Source: Dyadobacter sp. LHD-138
GTDB taxonomy: Bacteria; Bacteroidota; Bacteroidia; Cytophagales; Spirosomataceae
Length of the DNA: 64,000 nucleotides
Assembly: GCF_030929615.1 (NCBI RefSeq)
Contig: NZ_JAVFVU010000015.1
Coordinates: 1-64,000 of the forward strand
Direction of reading: 5' to 3'
Of the stretch, positions 16,297 to 26,296 are shown piece by piece. Position 1 is the first letter of the stretch, and every line of letters begins with the position of its first letter. Below the pieces are notes generated by a model, which did not search any database, was not told the DNA's origin, and was given only the letters and a program-made list of their open reading frames with translations. A program made the position numbers and the translations under genes.

Positions 16297-18024
16297 CTAC
16301 CAGCCCGGATTCTGAACCAGTTTTGGATTCAATAAAAGCTCCTGGGTTGGAATGGGGTAAAGATAATCTCTGGCTTCATTAAACTTCTTATTGATATGGC
16401 CATTGATCACGATACTTCCGCCTTTATTACCGTTTTCCAGTAATATTTCACTACCCAGTTTCAATATCTGCGCTCCGGCAACGGTTGGTTTATCCCCCTC
16501 GTAAATTACCAGGTCAATTTTTCCGTTTTTATCCAGATCATAACTTCCGGGTCCGGGGAAATACATACCTTTGTACGTCTTTGTCAAAAGCTGCCCTTCC
16601 TTCCAACGGACAACATCATCCCAGCGGAAGAAATTTTCCATCACCAGTTCCACACGTCTCTCGCGGCGGATTTCCAGAATAACTCCAACATTATTTCCTG
16701 TAAGCTGCGTGTATTGCTGCGCCTGATAGGGATCCGGATTTTTGTTGGCATCAGCCAGGTTGATATTCGGCATACCTACCCTGTCTCGAATCAGTTTAAC
16801 AGACTTATCGAGGTCACCTTGCGTTAAGGTTCCTCTCTCTGCTTTGGCTTCTGCATAATTCAAAAGTATCTCCGCATACCGGAAAACAGGCATGTCCGTA
16901 ATGTCTTTGTTAAAAGTATCCCACTTAGGGGCAGAAACAAATTTAATCAGCTGATACCCGGTAACCGTAGCGCCAAACTCAGGAACCAGTTGGACAGTTT
17001 CTCCGATACGTGTATAACCCGGCGTTCTGATGGTCTGTACCAAACGCGGATCACGGTTTTGCACTTCGTCGTAAAATTGCATCGTTTCATAACCTTTTAC
17101 ATCCGTGAAACGTGATCCGTCGGCCATTAAATAACTGTTGACAAGCTTCTTTTCCAAACCCGGTTTTCCATAGGAAGCCGTCATGGTATAATAATTCAGG
17201 TTGTGGTAAACCTGCAATTCGTCGCTGAAATCACGCGCCAGAATTACTTCGTCGACAATGGCATTATCCGATGAAAAGAGCTTAAGATAAGCGGTGCCCG
17301 GTGTAGATTTATAAATTGAATAACCACTATTTTTCATCAGATCCTCAGATGCCGAAATCGCCGCGTCCAAAAATTTATCGGCATTGGCAAGCTTATACTC
17401 CGGGTGATATTTACGGAAAGTTCCTTCATAAAGTCCAATGCGTGATTTCAAAGCAAGGGCTGTCCATTTGGTGACGGCGCTTACCTGACGGGAAGCATCC
17501 AGATTCGCAATGGCATAGTCAATATCCGCCATCACCGAATCCATCACCATCGCCCGCGGATCACGTGCCTGGTTAAGCAAATCCTCATCCTTCACTTCAA
17601 TCGTCTGCGAATACCATGGCACATCGCCGAAACGTTTGACCATTCCAAAGTAAAAATACGCACGGAAGAAACGGGCGAGTCCGTTGTACTTGGCAACTGC
17701 CTTTTTATCCGGACATTTCCCTGAATTAGCCAAAAAATAGTTGATATTCCGTAACGAACCCCAACTCCATCCCCCACCACTGGTAGGCACAATGCGTGTT
17801 CCCTGAAGCTCATCCCGAAGACTGTTTTTTACAACGTTATCCACGTCTTCATTGTAGACATCTTCGGCCGAAGGCAATGCGCCATAAAATGAATTGGTAT
17901 AAAGCAGAAGGTCGTTTTCTGTATTAAAAAACGTTTCGGGGGAAATCGCATCCTGTGGTAACTGGTTAAGGTCACAGGCCCAAAGCCCCAAAGCAATGGC
18001 TATTGTAAATAATATCTTTTTCAT
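16297..18024 (-). CDS. SusD/RagB-family nutrient-binding lipoprotein, PUL 2
   Basis: A 575-residue SusD protein with lipobox LWAC (Cys17). The N-terminal CDLNQLPQDAISPETFFNTENDL and the FFRAYFYFGMVKRFGDVPWYSQ segment (about 115-140) are standard for the RagB/SusD family, as are EILLNYAEAKAE and the end ARDYLYPIPTQELLLNPKLVQNPGW. It is encoded 24 bases after its SusC partner. It binds the ligand at the cell surface; the linked genes point to a phosphorylated compound. Confidence 0.93.
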   Translation of the reverse strand: MKKILFTIAIALGLWACDLNQLPQDAISPETFFNTENDLLLYTNSFYGALPSAEDVYNEDVDNVVKNSLRDELQGTRIVPTSGGGWSWGSLRNINYFLANSGKCPDKKAVAKYNGLARFFRAYFYFGMVKRFGDVPWYSQTIEVKDEDLLNQARDPRAMVMDSVMADIDYAIANLDASRQVSAVTKWTALALKSRIGLYEGTFRKYHPEYKLANADKFLDAAISASEDLMKNSGYSIYKSTPGTAYLKLFSSDNAIVDEVILARDFSDELQVYHNLNYYTMTASYGKPGLEKKLVNSYLMADGSRFTDVKGYETMQFYDEVQNRDPRLVQTIRTPGYTRIGETVQLVPEFGATVTGYQLIKFVSAPKWDTFNKDITDMPVFRYAEILLNYAEAKAERGTLTQGDLDKSVKLIRDRVGMPNINLADANKNPDPYQAQQYTQLTGNNVGVILEIRRERRVELVMENFFRWDDVVRWKEGQLLTKTYKGMYFPGPGSYDLDKNGKIDLVIYEGDKPTVAGAQILKLGSEILLENGNKGGSIVINGHINKKFNEARDYLYPIPTQELLLNPKLVQNPGW

Positions 18025-18048
18025 GAGAATGACTGTTATAAACCGGAT

Positions 18049-21000
18049 TTAAAAATTAAGGTTAAGGCCGAGGGAGAATGTTTTGGAAAGCGGATAAGAC
18101 CTTCCATTTGTTACATCACCATCAAATTGTTCCGGATCAATATATTTAGACCTGAGTGGCGTATAAGTCAGCAAGTTTTCTCCGCTTAGGTAAATACGGG
18201 CCCGTGGAACACCTATTTTTCTGCTCAGTTTCTCTGGGAAGCTATAACCAATCACCACATTTTTCAGGCGCAGATAACCTACATTTTGTACATATTTATC
18301 ATTGGGAGCATTCAAATCTCCGCCTCCGTTAAGTGCTGTATACCCCCGCAAAACCGGGAAATAAGCATCCTGATTTTCGGGCGTCCACACATCACTTACA
18401 AAATCCTTTGGAATAAATGAGTAATACGGACGAGAGTAAGGCCCCCAAAACTTATCCGCATTCGCGCCCGGATACCAGTTTTTACGAAGAATACCCTGTG
18501 TCAGCGTCGACAGATCGAAGCCGTTCCAGGACGCGCCCAGGTTAAGACCATAGCGGAAACGGGCCCGGTTATTTCCAATTATTTTCAAATCACCGTGATT
18601 AGCCAGTGTGTTAGCCCCCTGATCAATTTTCCCATTTCCGTCCACGTCAATAAATTTAATATCTCCGGCCTGCAATTTACTCCAGTCGCCTGGTGCGCTC
18701 AAACGCTGTTTGTTCACCAAAGCCTGGTCCACGGTATAGGCCTGCGCTTCTTCATTGGTTTTGAAATAACCATCCAAAGAATAACCCCACATATCGCCGA
18801 TTGTCTGGCCTACATAATAACCTGAGAGTAGTTTATTTGGATTGTCATACTTCGTGATCTTCGATTTCGCGTCGGAAACTATGAACGATGCATTATAGCT
18901 AAACGCCTTACCTGCCAGCTTGAACTGATCCCGCCATGACAGCGACAATTCAAACCCTCTGGTTTCCAGATCCCCTGCATTCTGCCGAGGTACCGACGCT
19001 CCGTATACGGCCGGAAGCACTTGGCCAGGCACCAGCATGTCGGTTGTCTTTCTGATATAACCATCAAAAACAAGGTTCATACGGTTTTTCAAAAGGTCGA
19101 TATCAAGACCAATATTTGCCGTTGTTGCCTTTTCCCAGGTTAGATTAGCAGAAATCGGGCTTGGACTGTCGACATAATTCAGCTTCTGTCCATTGCTAAT
19201 CCAGCTCGATTGGGCCGTTGGCATGATCGAAATATAAGGGTAAAAGCTCGCCGAGCTATTGTTGGACGGAAGCTGATTGCCCAATGTTCCATAAGAAGCT
19301 CTGATTTTCAAGTTATTAACCACATCTTTCAAAGGATCAAAAAACTGCTCCTCACTGACTCTCCAACCTGCCGACCAGGAAGGGAAAAAGCCGTAACGTC
19401 GTCCACTGCCAAACCGGGAAGTACCGTCATAACGGCCATTTACTTCCAGCAGATATTTACCCTGAAAATCATAATTCACCCTGAAAAATGCCCCAAACAA
19501 TTCATACTGATAAGAATCACCCGAAGATAACTGTTCCCCAGTTCCCAGGTTCAAGTCATTCAGGTTTTCAGAAAGGAGGTTCTTCCTAGCACCAAACAAA
19601 CGCTGATGCTTTTTCGTCTCGTAGTTCATCCCCGCTGTACCGCCTATATAGTGCTTCCCAATCGTTTTATTATACGATGTATACACATTGACCACGTTGG
19701 TAGGATCGAACCAGAATGTTTTCCGTAGCTGATCCGTATTGAAATTGGGAACATTTGTTAAAATCCCTGGCTGAATGGAATACTGGGCAACCGCTGAACG
19801 GTACCAGTCATCCGCGATATAAAACGAATAAGAGTGGTTCGCTACCAGGTTCCAGCTTTTTGTAAAATCAATCGTTAACGAGTTAATGGTAGTCAGTTCG
19901 TGAACCTTTTTTTCACCTCCGGCAACCCCCTTCAACAGGTTAGCAAACAAACCATCACCGATCGAATAATTGTTTTTAAGCGTATTGTAAGTCGCTGTCC
20001 CGTCCGGATTTGTTGGTGCATAGATCGGCATCGCATGTACTGTCACACCTACAAAGTTGGCATTCGCTCCGCCTTCAAGCCCGGGATATTTGTATTTTGA
20101 ATCAAAGTATTGCGTGTTGTTGCTCACTTTAAGCCAGGGTGTAAGCTGCGCATTTACTTTTGATCTTAAAGTGTAAGAGGTAAACTTGTCCTTATTAACT
20201 TTCATGATACCATTCTTTGCAAAAGCAGAACCTGAAAGGAAATAATTGATTTTTTCCGTTCCACCCGACAGATTCACATTGTGCTGCTGGGACGGTTCTC
20301 TCATATCGAACATAGCATCCCACCAGTTATAATTCCCATAATAGTTATAGATATCCTTCCCGTTTACGTTTTTCACAACCGTCCAGGGACGTGCAGGGTT
20401 TTCTGTTTTATCATAGCGGCGTGCTTCAAGTTCTTTGTAATCTTCCTCGGAATAACGCGTGTAGGTATTTCCCGTAGCTCTTTTAAAGGCTTCGTCATTC
20501 AGCATCGTATGTTCATACCCATTGGTCATAAAATCGGTACTGATGGTGGGTGTGGAAAAACCGAAGTTATTGGTATAAGAGATACTGGTTTTTCCGCTTT
20601 TCGCCGTTTTGGTTGTTACCAGAATCACCCCAAAAGCACCACGGGCTCCATAAATTGCCGAGGCCGCCGCATCTTTCAATACTGATACCGACTCCACGTC
20701 ACCAGGATTGATCCGGTTGATATCCCCCGGAATCCCATCAATCAATACCAACGGCCCTCCACCATTGATGGAAGTTTCCCCACGGACATTGAGATCGCCA
20801 CCTTGTCCCGGGCGGCCGGTTGAAAAAGTAACATTCAGGTTCGGAACCATCCCCTGAAGAATCTGAGACATATTATTCAACGGCCTGTTTTCCAGATCCT
20901 TCGCCTGAATTTGGCTTACAGCACCGGTAAGATTAACTTTTTTCTGCACCCCGTATCCCACCACAACCAGCTCATTCAACGATTTTGTATCCGGGCTTAA

Positions 21001-21648
21001 CGTTACATCAACCACCGATCTGCTCCCCACGGTTACTTCCTGAGATATGTACCCTACAAAACTGAACACCAAAACTGTATGGGTTGTCGGGATTGACAGT
21101 TCAAAACCTCCGTTGTTGTCCGTGGTTGTTCCCTGGGAGCTTCCTTTCAAAATGACACTTACGCCGGGTAAGGTTTCATTGGCGTCAGAGGATTTAACGG
21201 TTCCTTTGATACGAATTTCCTGGTTTGCCACATAAACCTGCAATTTGTTTTCCAGTGACTGGATAACGCTTTCTTCCTTATTCGTACGCTCCCTGGCCAG
21301 AACAATTTGTTCATTAATCACCTTGTAATGAATCCCGCGCGGGGCAAGCAACTGGTCCAGAACCTTTGAAAGTTTCTGATCTTTCACGTTAATGGTAACC
21401 TGTTCTTTGAGCGAAACACGGCTGCTGTACACAAACTTGGTGTTGGCTTTTACCTGAATTTGTTCAAGTACCTCGTTAAGTTTGACATTCGTGAGCCGAA
21501 GCGTAATGTCTTTACTCAAAATTGACTGCGCGGAGATTTCCTTTGCATAGCTTATACTTGCAAGTAAAACGGCCAGTATCCATTGAAGCAATCCGATGCG
21601 CATTATTTTTTGCCAGTTAATAGGCTTGTTACGTACTGATTTTTGCAT
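18049..21648 (-). CDS. SusC/RagA TonB-linked transporter with STN domain, PUL 2
   Basis: A 1199-residue SusC-type receptor. After the signal peptide comes an STN domain (about 45-115, LRLTNVKLNEVLEQIQVKA to QIVLAR), the part that contacts a FecR anti-sigma factor in the periplasm. A carboxypeptidase-regulatory-like domain follows (about 147-235, TLPGVSVILKGSSQGTTTD), then the TonB box region LNELVVVGYG, the plug (VLKDAAASAIYGARGAFGVILVTTK) and a barrel ending LGLNLNF. STN plus the adjacent FecR and ECF sigma genes indicate trans-envelope signalling: ligand binding would switch on the operon. Confidence 0.94.
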   Translation of the reverse strand: MQKSVRNKPINWQKIMRIGLLQWILAVLLASISYAKEISAQSILSKDITLRLTNVKLNEVLEQIQVKANTKFVYSSRVSLKEQVTINVKDQKLSKVLDQLLAPRGIHYKVINEQIVLARERTNKEESVIQSLENKLQVYVANQEIRIKGTVKSSDANETLPGVSVILKGSSQGTTTDNNGGFELSIPTTHTVLVFSFVGYISQEVTVGSRSVVDVTLSPDTKSLNELVVVGYGVQKKVNLTGAVSQIQAKDLENRPLNNMSQILQGMVPNLNVTFSTGRPGQGGDLNVRGETSINGGGPLVLIDGIPGDINRINPGDVESVSVLKDAAASAIYGARGAFGVILVTTKTAKSGKTSISYTNNFGFSTPTISTDFMTNGYEHTMLNDEAFKRATGNTYTRYSEEDYKELEARRYDKTENPARPWTVVKNVNGKDIYNYYGNYNWWDAMFDMREPSQQHNVNLSGGTEKINYFLSGSAFAKNGIMKVNKDKFTSYTLRSKVNAQLTPWLKVSNNTQYFDSKYKYPGLEGGANANFVGVTVHAMPIYAPTNPDGTATYNTLKNNYSIGDGLFANLLKGVAGGEKKVHELTTINSLTIDFTKSWNLVANHSYSFYIADDWYRSAVAQYSIQPGILTNVPNFNTDQLRKTFWFDPTNVVNVYTSYNKTIGKHYIGGTAGMNYETKKHQRLFGARKNLLSENLNDLNLGTGEQLSSGDSYQYELFGAFFRVNYDFQGKYLLEVNGRYDGTSRFGSGRRYGFFPSWSAGWRVSEEQFFDPLKDVVNNLKIRASYGTLGNQLPSNNSSASFYPYISIMPTAQSSWISNGQKLNYVDSPSPISANLTWEKATTANIGLDIDLLKNRMNLVFDGYIRKTTDMLVPGQVLPAVYGASVPRQNAGDLETRGFELSLSWRDQFKLAGKAFSYNASFIVSDAKSKITKYDNPNKLLSGYYVGQTIGDMWGYSLDGYFKTNEEAQAYTVDQALVNKQRLSAPGDWSKLQAGDIKFIDVDGNGKIDQGANTLANHGDLKIIGNNRARFRYGLNLGASWNGFDLSTLTQGILRKNWYPGANADKFWGPYSRPYYSFIPKDFVSDVWTPENQDAYFPVLRGYTALNGGGDLNAPNDKYVQNVGYLRLKNVVIGYSFPEKLSRKIGVPRARIYLSGENLLTYTPLRSKYIDPEQFDGDVTNGRSYPLSKTFSLGLNLNF

Positions 21649-21838
21649 AATTTTGATTTGTCTGATGGTTTAAGCACTGTTTAGATACATTGGCCCTTTG
21701 TTTCGGTGGTACGATTCGGAAAGGGCTGGTAAGCTTACTCCGGGGGTGGTGGTACACTCCCGGTTTTTTGGCTTTTCAAGGCGGGATCAGGCGGCAGTTT
21801 TTCATAGAAATGGATTGAAATTTATAAATGCGTGGTAA

Positions 21839-22855
21839 TTATTTGCAGGGCAGTGCATCAATTGTTATTGTCTTTCCCGACATCGTGTACGTTGCTTCCA
21901 GACTATTGCAAAGCATTTCCATGATGGCCGGCAAGGATTCTTTTTCAAAATCACCGGTCACCAGACAGGAAGCAATCTCCGGGTTAGACATGCTGATGCT
22001 GATGTCAAATCGTTTTTCAAGCTGATCAATCGCCTGGTTTAAAGGCGTTTCTTTAAATACAACCGTCGCAGGTTCATATATTTCCTTTTTGGCATGTACC
22101 GGAACCGCTGATAAGACCAGGCGGCGGGAGCCGGTCTCGAAAAAAGCCTCCTGCTTAGGCTGCAACACCACAAGCTGCGGTGTTTGCTCTTTACCCGGGG
22201 CTGAAACTTCTACCCTGCCCGTCACGACCGAAACCTGAAAGACTTTGTTTTTTACCGGTGCTTTTACATTGAAACTCGTACCCAAAACCCTGATAACAAG
22301 CTCTCCGCTTTGAATCGAAAAAGGTCTCGATTTATCTTTTGTAATATCAAAAAAACCTTCTCCGCTAAAAGTTACGATACGCTTGTTGCTGTCAAATTCT
22401 TTTGGATAGCTGATTGTCGCCTGCGAATGCATCCAGACGGTACTCTTGTCAGGAAGTCGGTGCATGACCACGCGGGGCTCAGTATTTACAAATCGAATGA
22501 TATGATCAGAGCCCTTTTTCTCAATTTGTTTTGCAATCGAAACTTCCTGGGCTGTGTTATAATGGTACGTAAAATAAATTCCCATGACCAGTAAAACCGA
22601 AGCCGCAAGCCAGTTGATCCAGCCAAGCGGAAATTTCCTGACCACCGGCTCCTCTGCACCGGCCAGCTGACTTTGAATGTTTGCAAAAGTTTCATCCTGT
22701 AACTTTGTCTGCTGATCCTCCGGTAACGCATCCAGGTAATCCTGTTTTCCGCGGAGCGAGGCATACCAGGCCTCTACCAGCGCGCGCTCCTCATCGGTGC
22801 ATTCGTGGTTAAGATATTTGTCAAGAAGTTGAGGGGAAATATTGGATGGCATCAT
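21839..22855 (-). CDS. FecR-family anti-sigma factor, PUL 2
   Basis: A 338-residue membrane regulator. The N-terminal part (LLDKYLNHECTDEERALVEAWYASL) is the short cytoplasmic sigma-binding region, a single transmembrane helix lies at about 80-100 (WLAASVLLVMGIYFTYHY), and the rest is periplasmic. FecR signatures are STVWMHSQATISYPKEF, RIVTFSGEGFFDITKDKSRPF and VIRVLGTSFNVKA. The C-terminal domain (FKETPLNQAIDQLEKRFDISI) resembles STN and is thought to bind the transporter's STN domain. It lies between the sigma gene and susC and would hold the sigma factor inactive until the ligand is sensed. Confidence 0.92.
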   Translation of the reverse strand: MMPSNISPQLLDKYLNHECTDEERALVEAWYASLRGKQDYLDALPEDQQTKLQDETFANIQSQLAGAEEPVVRKFPLGWINWLAASVLLVMGIYFTYHYNTAQEVSIAKQIEKKGSDHIIRFVNTEPRVVMHRLPDKSTVWMHSQATISYPKEFDSNKRIVTFSGEGFFDITKDKSRPFSIQSGELVIRVLGTSFNVKAPVKNKVFQVSVVTGRVEVSAPGKEQTPQLVVLQPKQEAFFETGSRRLVLSAVPVHAKKEIYEPATVVFKETPLNQAIDQLEKRFDISISMSNPEIASCLVTGDFEKESLPAIMEMLCNSLEATYTMSGKTITIDALPCK

Positions 22856-22925
22856 GTCTTAGTGAATGTTACAATTCCTAAGTCGCGCGCCGGGGAGACA
22901 ACCCTTAGTCGGTTGTGAAAAAAAT

Positions 22926-23510
22926 TTAAAAAAGATTCATCAACAGCAATCCGTAAGCGAAATGTTCTTTAAGATATTCCTTCAAAACCCGCAGTGCTTT
23001 GGTGATATGCTGTTCGACGGTCTTCTCCGAAATATCGAGCTGGCAAGCTATCTCCCGGTTTGAATGTCCTTTTCTGCTCAGAATAAACACTTCCTTGCAT
23101 TTTGGGGGAAGCAGATGCAAGCCTTCTTCATACCGCACCTGAAGGTCAGCAGTCAGTATTTGCTGATCGGTCAGGCTCGTCGAATCTTCACGCTGAATTT
23201 CCCAGCGGTCGTAATGATACTTGCGTGTGAACTCTTTCCGGTAGTACGAAATAATCAGATTTTTAACCGAAGAAAATAAATAGGACCGGCAGGAATTTAC
23301 AGAACTTCGGTGGCGCTGCTGCCAGATACTGACAAAGAGCTCCTGCACAATTTCCTGTGCCACAAACTGATCATTTACTTTGCTGAAAGTGAAATTAAAG
23401 AGAAGCCGAAAATAACGATCATAGAGCGTAGTAAACGCCGATTCGTCGTTATTTTCTTGAATTAATTTCAGGAGATATTCATCGGAATAGGTAAAATTAG
23501 CTGGGTTCAT
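22926..23510 (-). CDS. RNA polymerase sigma-70 factor, ECF subfamily, PUL 2
   Basis: A 194-residue ECF sigma factor. Region 2 runs from about 15 to 85 (FTTLYDRYFRLLFNFTFSKV, QEIVQELFVSIWQQR), binding the -10 element. Region 4 runs from about 125 to 180 (LLPPKCKEVFILSRKGHSNREIACQLDISEKTVEQHITKALRVL) with a complete helix-turn-helix. It is the first gene of the sigma-FecR-SusC-SusD-phosphoesterase series and should direct transcription of susC. Confidence 0.93.
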   Translation of the reverse strand: MNPANFTYSDEYLLKLIQENNDESAFTTLYDRYFRLLFNFTFSKVNDQFVAQEIVQELFVSIWQQRHRSSVNSCRSYLFSSVKNLIISYYRKEFTRKYHYDRWEIQREDSTSLTDQQILTADLQVRYEEGLHLLPPKCKEVFILSRKGHSNREIACQLDISEKTVEQHITKALRVLKEYLKEHFAYGLLLMNLF

Positions 23511-23978
23511 AACCTGTATTCCTTAGTACTTGGATTTACTATACTTTTTCCGCAAAGTTCGGTCAATTATTCATTTGAACCGTTCATTTTAAGATTAAGT
23601 AATTTTTCTCTTTTTTTTACTTTCATAACAAAAATTTAATGTTGTACATTTTTTCAGACTCAGCGTAGTGCACTATAACTTAGCTATATCAATATTGATT
23701 CGCATTAAGCCTGACGGCCCATCTAAACACTTTCTGTTTCGCTCTTTGAATAAATGCACCAGCCAGCCGCCCTCACCAAAAAATAGTTAAAAGCAGCATA
23801 GCATTGATCATGGGGTTACAAATATTAAAATTCGTTTTACCTTGGTTCCGCATAAAATGACCTTGTAGTAATATTTTTAAAAAAATATAAAAAATCCCAA
23901 CCCTACTGACATAGGGCTGTCACAATCCCCGTCTAATTTTGGATTATCAAAAATTTCTAAACTTAAAAGAAGCACAAA
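23511..23978. other. Divergent intergenic region, 468 bases
   Basis: It separates the PUL 2 sigma gene (minus) from the VOC gene (plus). It is AT-rich with no open frame of note. TAATTTTG at 23934-23941 fits the TAnnTTTG -7 box and would give the VOC gene a leader of about 30 bases. No repeat or RNA gene was recognised, and no minus-strand promoter for the sigma gene stands out. Confidence 0.4.
23934..23941 (+). promoter_or_regulatory. Possible -7 box TAATTTTG of the VOC gene
   Basis: It matches TAnnTTTG and stands 37 bases before the ATG at 23979. A matching -33 TTTG is not seen, so support is partial. Confidence 0.35.
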
Positions 23979-24389
23979 ATGACAAGCTCGCCAACATTGA
24001 GAGGATTTGCAACCGTAAACTTTTATGCAGCGGATCATGCCGCCGCCAGAAAATGGTATACTGAGTTTTTAGGCATTGAACCCTATTTCGAACGTCCTGG
24101 ATATGTAGAATTCCGGGTTGGAGACTACCAGCACGAACTTGGCATTATTGATGCAAAATATACACCCAAAGCTGCAACAGCCGGTCCCGGTGGATCCATC
24201 ATGTACTGGCACGTAGATAACCTGAAAGCTGTTCTGGAAAAACTTATTTCTATGGGCGCCAGGGAATATGAACCCATTTTGGAACGCGGTGCAGGATTTA
24301 TTACTGCCTCCGTGATCGATCCTTTCGGCAATGTACTTGGCATAATGCGCAATCCGCATTATCTCGAAATTCTGGAACAGAATAAGTAG
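23979..24389 (+). CDS. VOC-family (glyoxalase/bleomycin-resistance fold) protein
   Basis: A 136-residue protein with the two beta-alpha-beta-beta-beta modules of the vicinal oxygen chelate fold. The first is LRGFATVNFYAADHAAARKWYTEFLGIEPYFERPGYVEFRVG. The second is SIMYWHVDNLKAVLEKLISMGAREYEPILE, closing with SVIDPFGNVLGIMRNPHY, the usual final strand with a likely metal-binding region. Members act as lyases, dioxygenases or binding proteins; which applies cannot be told. It is followed after 52 bases by a YdeI-type gene, a common pairing of small stress-type genes in this phylum. Confidence 0.85.
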   Translation: MTSSPTLRGFATVNFYAADHAAARKWYTEFLGIEPYFERPGYVEFRVGDYQHELGIIDAKYTPKAATAGPGGSIMYWHVDNLKAVLEKLISMGAREYEPILERGAGFITASVIDPFGNVLGIMRNPHYLEILEQNK

Positions 24390-24441
24390 AACCTCCTTTC
24401 AGATCACAAATCTTGTCCACGCTAAAACAAGAACTTTAATC

Positions 24442-25017
24442 ATGGAAACAAAAGACGGCATCCCGGCTTTCCACGCTAAAACCAACGAAGAATGGCGTGC
24501 CTGGCTGAAAGAAAACGGTCAATCAGAAAAAGCAGTCCTCCTGATTATGTATCATAAGGATAGCAAAACGCTGAGTGTCCCCTATCATGAAGCCATTGAG
24601 GAAGCACTTTGCTATGGCTGGATCGATAGCAAAGCCAACAAACGCGATGATGAAAGCAGCTATCTTTGTTTTACACCAAGAAAACCGAAAAGCATCTGGA
24701 GCAAAATCAATAAAGACCGGGTGGAAAAAATGAGCAGTCAGGGTTTGATGACGCCCGCCGGACAGGCACTTATTGACCTCGCGAAAAAAACAGGAACCTG
24801 GGATGCCATGACAGACGCCGAAAATGCCGTGATCCCGGACGATCTTCAAAAATTATTTGATAAAAACGAGGCTGCATTAAAGCATTTTATCAAATTCGCT
24901 CCTTCGTCCAAAAGAATGATCCTGCAATGGATTTCGAGCGCCAAACGGCCTGAAACCCGTCAGGCAAGGGTGGAACAGACTGTGGAGCTCGCAGCGCAAA
25001 ATATCAAGGTAAAGTGA
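24442..25017 (+). CDS. YdeI/OmpD-associated family protein
   Basis: A 191-residue cytoplasmic protein of the YdeI family (no signal peptide). Characteristic segments are EWRAWLKENGQSEKAVLLIMYHK, YHEAIEEALCYGWIDSKANKRDD and YLCFTPRKPKSIWSKINKDRVEKM, plus the C-terminal helical LFDKNEAALKHFIKFAPSSKRMILQWISSAKRPETRQAR. The family is linked to peptide or bacteriocin resistance in some enterobacteria, but its biochemical role is not known. Its last 14 bases overlap the convergent ECF42 gene. Confidence 0.85.
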   Translation: METKDGIPAFHAKTNEEWRAWLKENGQSEKAVLLIMYHKDSKTLSVPYHEAIEEALCYGWIDSKANKRDDESSYLCFTPRKPKSIWSKINKDRVEKMSSQGLMTPAGQALIDLAKKTGTWDAMTDAENAVIPDDLQKLFDKNEAALKHFIKFAPSSKRMILQWISSAKRPETRQARVEQTVELAAQNIKVK

Positions 25018-26251
25018 GACCGGCGTCCAGCACGTCAATTCTCTTTTGGATAGACAACTTGTCTGTTTTTGTTTTGGCGATGGTAAGTGCCTGAGCAAAG
25101 TTGTGCCGGGCCTTCGTGTTGTCGATGCCCGTGTACAATGCTCCGAGCAAAGTAAAATAGAAATGATTTCCGGCCAGGTTTAGTTTTTCCGCTTCCGCAA
25201 TGGCCTCTGCTTTTCCGTTTGCTTTCGATAAGGCATACGTTCTGTTCAGCGCGGCGATGGGCGTGTAATGGATTTGCAGCAGCTTGTTAAAGAGCTGCAA
25301 AATATTTTCCCACTTTTCGGGTGAGTCGGCTTTGATCGTATACCAGTAAGCAATGCCGGCTTCCAGATGATATTTGGAGATAACATTTCCCTGAGAAGCC
25401 TGTTTGAAATAATACATTCCTTTGGCGATTAATTCCTGATTCCAAAGTGTTTCATCCTGATCATCATACAAAATCATTTCCCCGTTTTCACCTGCTCTGG
25501 CTTCAAAACGTGAGGCGTGAAAACACATCAGCGCAAATAAAGCATTCACCGCAGGCCGATTGGTCTGCTCGTTTTCAATTAATAAATACGTCAGTCGCAT
25601 GGCCTCCAGACAAAGATCATGGCGCAGCACTTTATCTTTACTTTCTGAATAATACCCTTCATTGAAAAGCAGATAGAGTGTCGTCAGCACTGTTTCCAGC
25701 CGATTGTTGATATCATTTTCTATCGGGAATTCGATGCGCACCTTTTCCTGCCGCAGTTTCTCTCTGGCCCTGAAAAGGCGCTTATTAATATTTTCTTTAC
25801 TGGTCAGAAAAGCATCGGCAATTTCGTCGATGCCAAATCCGCAAAGAATACGAAGCGACAAACCAATCTGTGCTTCAACTGCAATGGATGGGTGACAAAG
25901 AGCAAACAACATCTGTAACTGGCTGTCAGTAATGTTTTTCTCTGACAAATCAATTTCCATTTCCTCAGATTCGGGATTGGAATCCATGATCTCTGACGTG
26001 ATTTTATTGGCAAAAACCTCGTTTCTGGTCAACTGGTTTTTTGCCTTGTTTTTGGCGACGGCGTACAGCCAGGCCGTCGGATTTGGCGGCAATCCCTTAT
26101 AACTCCATGTTTCAACAGCACATAAAAAAGTATCACTGGCGATGTCTTCGGCCATTTCGATATGTGCTATACCGAAGCGTTTACAAAGCACCGCCGTGAT
26201 TTTCCTGAACTCTGTTCTGAATAAATGCGGAATTAATTCCTGCTGCTCCAT
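25004..26251 (-). CDS. ECF42-type RNA polymerase sigma factor with C-terminal DUF6596/TPR-like extension
   Basis: A 415-residue sigma factor of the long ECF42 type. Region 2 (about 10-75, FGIAHIEMAEDIASDTFLCAVETWSYKGLPPNPTAWLY) and region 4 (about 110-180, CGFGIDEIADAFLTSKENINKRLFRAREKLR) are standard. The remaining about 230 residues are helical repeats (RLTYLLIENEQTNRPAVNALFALMCFHASR, then PIAALNRTYALSKANGKAEAIAEAEKL), the extension that replaces a separate anti-sigma factor in this group. ECF42 genes are typically beside genes of DGPF/YciI proteins, and one lies directly upstream here (45 bases, same strand). Confidence 0.92.
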   Translation of the reverse strand: MEQQELIPHLFRTEFRKITAVLCKRFGIAHIEMAEDIASDTFLCAVETWSYKGLPPNPTAWLYAVAKNKAKNQLTRNEVFANKITSEIMDSNPESEEMEIDLSEKNITDSQLQMLFALCHPSIAVEAQIGLSLRILCGFGIDEIADAFLTSKENINKRLFRAREKLRQEKVRIEFPIENDINNRLETVLTTLYLLFNEGYYSESKDKVLRHDLCLEAMRLTYLLIENEQTNRPAVNALFALMCFHASRFEARAGENGEMILYDDQDETLWNQELIAKGMYYFKQASQGNVISKYHLEAGIAYWYTIKADSPEKWENILQLFNKLLQIHYTPIAALNRTYALSKANGKAEAIAEAEKLNLAGNHFYFTLLGALYTGIDNTKARHNFAQALTIAKTKTDKLSIQKRIDVLDAGLTLP

Positions 26252-26296
26252 AATTAAAAACCTGCCTCTGCTTAACCGGCAGAGGCATTAATTTTT

